Shown piece after piece: positions 40,898 to 42,366 of a stretch of DNA of 42,366 nt. The position numbers were made by a program, and so were the translations under genes. The notes below the pieces were generated by a model that saw nothing but the letters and a program-made list of their open reading frames with translations, was not told the DNA's origin and did no database searches. This DNA is from a virus. The DNA lies in IMG/VR virus record IMGVR_UViG_3300003886_000013, positions 1-42,366 of that record, one strand, 5' to 3'. How positions within the stretch are numbered: the stretch's first letter is position 1; each line of letters opens with the position of its first letter.

Positions 40898-41461
40898 ATG
40901 GGACATAGTTGTGGATGTAAACCAAAAACTTTAGATGATTTAGAGAATGATTTAGTTAAACTGTCAATTAAAATTAGAAAACGTACAACTAAAACAGTTA
41001 ATCAAATGGCAGAGCAACTGCAAAAAGAAATGATAAAAAATGTTTCTGTTGTAGATGAACATACTCCTAAATGGTTAAAGAATAAAGGTCATCCTTATAG
41101 TACACTTTCTCCAAGTCTAGCACCAATTCCTCACAGAGGAATACCAATTGTTCATAGACAGCCAGATCCTAAACGTGGTAAATATTCTAATATACATCTT
41201 AGCGATAATATAAAAATTTTCAAAGGGGATAGAAAAGATGAATTAAGAGTTGGTGTTAGTAAGGAAGATGTTCCTTATATTGATTACATAATTAATGGTA
41301 CACCTAAAGGACAAATGATATCTAGAGATTTTCTTTCTTATAGTCTACTTAAATTAAATAAAAGATTTAGAAAAAAAGTAGCTAAGAATTTTAAAGCTGT
41401 TATGAAAGAAAAGGGAAAATTAAATAATGTAGTACAAAAAATAAATTTAAAACAAGGTTAG
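40898..41461 (+). CDS. HK97 gp10-like tail/neck component
   Basis: This 187-aa protein's N-terminal CGCKPK and helix (LVKLSIKIRKRTTKTVNQMAEQ) are followed by a region with HPYSTLSPSLAP, a loop and a C-terminal basic helix. The layout resembles HK97 gp10-type minor tail/neck proteins. The three-Cys N-terminus is unusual. Position between two glycosyltransferases makes it a possible substrate. Tentative. Confidence 0.55.
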   Translation: MGHSCGCKPKTLDDLENDLVKLSIKIRKRTTKTVNQMAEQLQKEMIKNVSVVDEHTPKWLKNKGHPYSTLSPSLAPIPHRGIPIVHRQPDPKRGKYSNIHLSDNIKIFKGDRKDELRVGVSKEDVPYIDYIINGTPKGQMISRDFLSYSLLKLNKRFRKKVAKNFKAVMKEKGKLNNVVQKINLKQG

Positions 41462-41475
41462 TAATAGGAGATGGT

Positions 41476-42279
41476 ATGAGTAAGGTTTTAGTGAAGTTTG
41501 GCGGTACAAGAGTTGGTGATTATTTACATTCAATACCATTACTTAAGGAATTGAAAGCTAAAAATTTTGAGGTACATACAGTTCATGGTTCGTATGAGTC
41601 ACAAGCAGCTGAACTGTTAGAACATATTGGATTGATAGACAAAAGATATACCACAACATTTTCAGATGGACTAGTTAATTCTGATATGACTAGTATTATT
41701 AAATTTTTGAAAGATACCGGTGAAACATTTGATGAGATGTATAATTATGATGCTATAATATCACCAAAATTTACAGATAATAACCCTGATGGGTTAAATG
41801 GTGAGTTTGTATCTAGTAAAGACATTGGTATTGATTTCCAGAAGATACCTTGGGTTTGTGCAGAAGTACCAGATGTAAGAGTGGGTAATTATATAAGAGA
41901 AGATGATTATATAGGAGTTCAGGCTGCGACTATTAGTAGATTTAAGATCTATGCACCATTATATGTTATAGATTATCCTGGTGATGTCAAGTCATTCGGA
42001 TTCTTAGCTGATAGACCAGTACCAAATGCTATAAAAATACATGGTAAATCTTTGGTAGATGTGTACGAAGAACTTATGATGTGTTGTATGGTAGTTTCAA
42101 CCCACAGTGCCATAGGAATATTGGCGCATTATTTAGGAATACCACAAATATTCATACATTTTTGGAAGGAGACAGGTGGGGCCAGTTTACCAAAAAGAGA
42201 GAACACAGTTCAATTATTTGAACCAGGAAAAATGGAATTACAAGACGTAATTAACGACTTATATAAGAAACTAAATTAA
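41476..42279 (+). CDS. GT9/GT-B-like glycosyltransferase
   Basis: This 267-aa protein opens with VLVKFGGTRVGDYLHSIPLL, typical of the N-terminal half of heptosyltransferase-like GT-B enzymes. It has STHSAIGILAHYLGIPQIFI, the conserved C-terminal donor-binding loop (the H-x-x-x-x-x-x-A-x-x-x-x-P pattern). It is shorter than bacterial GT9 enzymes (about 350 aa). Together with the gene at 38506 it suggests glycan decoration of virion or host surface. Confidence 0.72.
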   Translation: MSKVLVKFGGTRVGDYLHSIPLLKELKAKNFEVHTVHGSYESQAAELLEHIGLIDKRYTTTFSDGLVNSDMTSIIKFLKDTGETFDEMYNYDAIISPKFTDNNPDGLNGEFVSSKDIGIDFQKIPWVCAEVPDVRVGNYIREDDYIGVQAATISRFKIYAPLYVIDYPGDVKSFGFLADRPVPNAIKIHGKSLVDVYEELMMCCMVVSTHSAIGILAHYLGIPQIFIHFWKETGGASLPKRENTVQLFEPGKMELQDVINDLYKKLN

Positions 42280-42280
42280 T

Positions 42281-42366
42281 ATGAAAAAAATTCAATTAGC
42301 TAAAAATAAGTGTGTTTTAGTAGATGATGAAGATTTTGAAGAATTAGATCTATTTAATTGGTATTG
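42281..42366 (+). CDS. Start of an AP2/HNH-type homing endonuclease (3' truncated)
   Basis: Only 28 codons are inside the window. MKKIQLAKNKCVLVDDEDFE then a Trp-containing segment matches the usual beginning of phage HNH-AP2 endonucleases (IxLTxGxxAxVDDEDF followed by W). The catalytic part is beyond the window. It starts 2 bp after the glycosyltransferase stop. Confidence 0.65.
   Translation, partial: MKKIQLAKNKCVLVDDEDFEELDLFNWY

Noticed and set aside
1-42366. CRISPR array
   Set aside because: The only regular arrays are the 14-nt pyrimidine-rich repeat and the 30-bp in-frame duplication. Neither has unique spacers.
1-42366. Minus-strand ORFs of 60-190 codons
   Set aside because: All are antisense shadows of well-supported + strand genes, without SD or recognisable domains.

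Overview
The window is a contiguous stretch of an AT-rich tailed double-stranded DNA bacteriophage (Caudoviricetes). Every supported gene is on the + strand. Genes are tightly packed with ATGA or TAATG overlaps and strong Shine-Dalgarno (SD) sequences. The hallmark proteins are a phage DNA replication set, TerS/TerL, portal, prohead protease, HK97-fold-like capsid and head-tail connector. A single tRNA, several Zn-knuckle microproteins and T4-like recombination genes point to a fairly large lytic phage. The host cannot be named from sequence. Tape measure, most tail genes and lysis genes are not in the window.

Layout. 1-4.3 kb: small Cys-rich proteins, a UvsW-like helicase and a HAD-type phosphatase. 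An RNA hairpin at 284-397 hides a ribosome binding site. 4.3-4.5 kb: an approximately 150-nt structured RNA just upstream of the replicative helicase. It contains a near-perfect copy of the GTPase-associated centre of 23S rRNA (the L11/thiostrepton/EF-G site). 4.5-7.4 kb: DnaB-like helicase, DUF3820-like protein, degenerate HNH/HTH protein, DnaG-type primase. 7.8-11.1 kb: a PRPP-synthetase-like plus NAMPT-like pair, matching the composition of the NARP1 NAD+-reconstitution counter-defence; the NAMPT-like gene is split by an intein in its catalytic RPD/SGDP loop. 11.2-14.3 kb: Rnl2-like RNA ligase, ATP-dependent DNA ligase, tRNA-Gln. 14.8-15.2 kb: a 377-bp non-coding region with a 14-nt pyrimidine-rich tandem repeat, GC-rich repeats and spaced GTCAAG motifs, a possible origin or control region. 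15.2-19.5 kb: Zn-knuckle microproteins leading into a family-4 UDG/family-A DNA polymerase fusion, closed by a terminator. 19.5-23 kb: a sigma70-like promoter, a UvsY-like candidate, gp32-like SSB, VWA protein and RecA/UvsX recombinase, closed by a terminator. 23-42.4 kb: a second sigma70-like promoter with almost no leader, then the packaging and head module. That module includes a homing endonuclease, a nested scaffold start in the protease gene, LamG and repeat-rich fibre-like proteins, connectors, a three-domain glycosyltransferase, a GT9-like glycosyltransferase, and the beginning of another homing endonuclease.

Two patterns cut across the early region. First, at least nine microproteins share an N-terminal CxxC knuckle and a C-terminal Y-[IL]-P-x-[EIY]-[QH] motif. 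Most sit directly upstream of another gene, and the codons for their charged tails double as the SD and start region of the next gene. Second, at least seven very small genes carry single-base lesions or non-canonical starts (in-frame TGA/TAG, -1 shifts, an A10 run, ACG or ATA/ATT starts), while the large genes are intact. This points to decay, recoding or slippage rather than random sequencing error.
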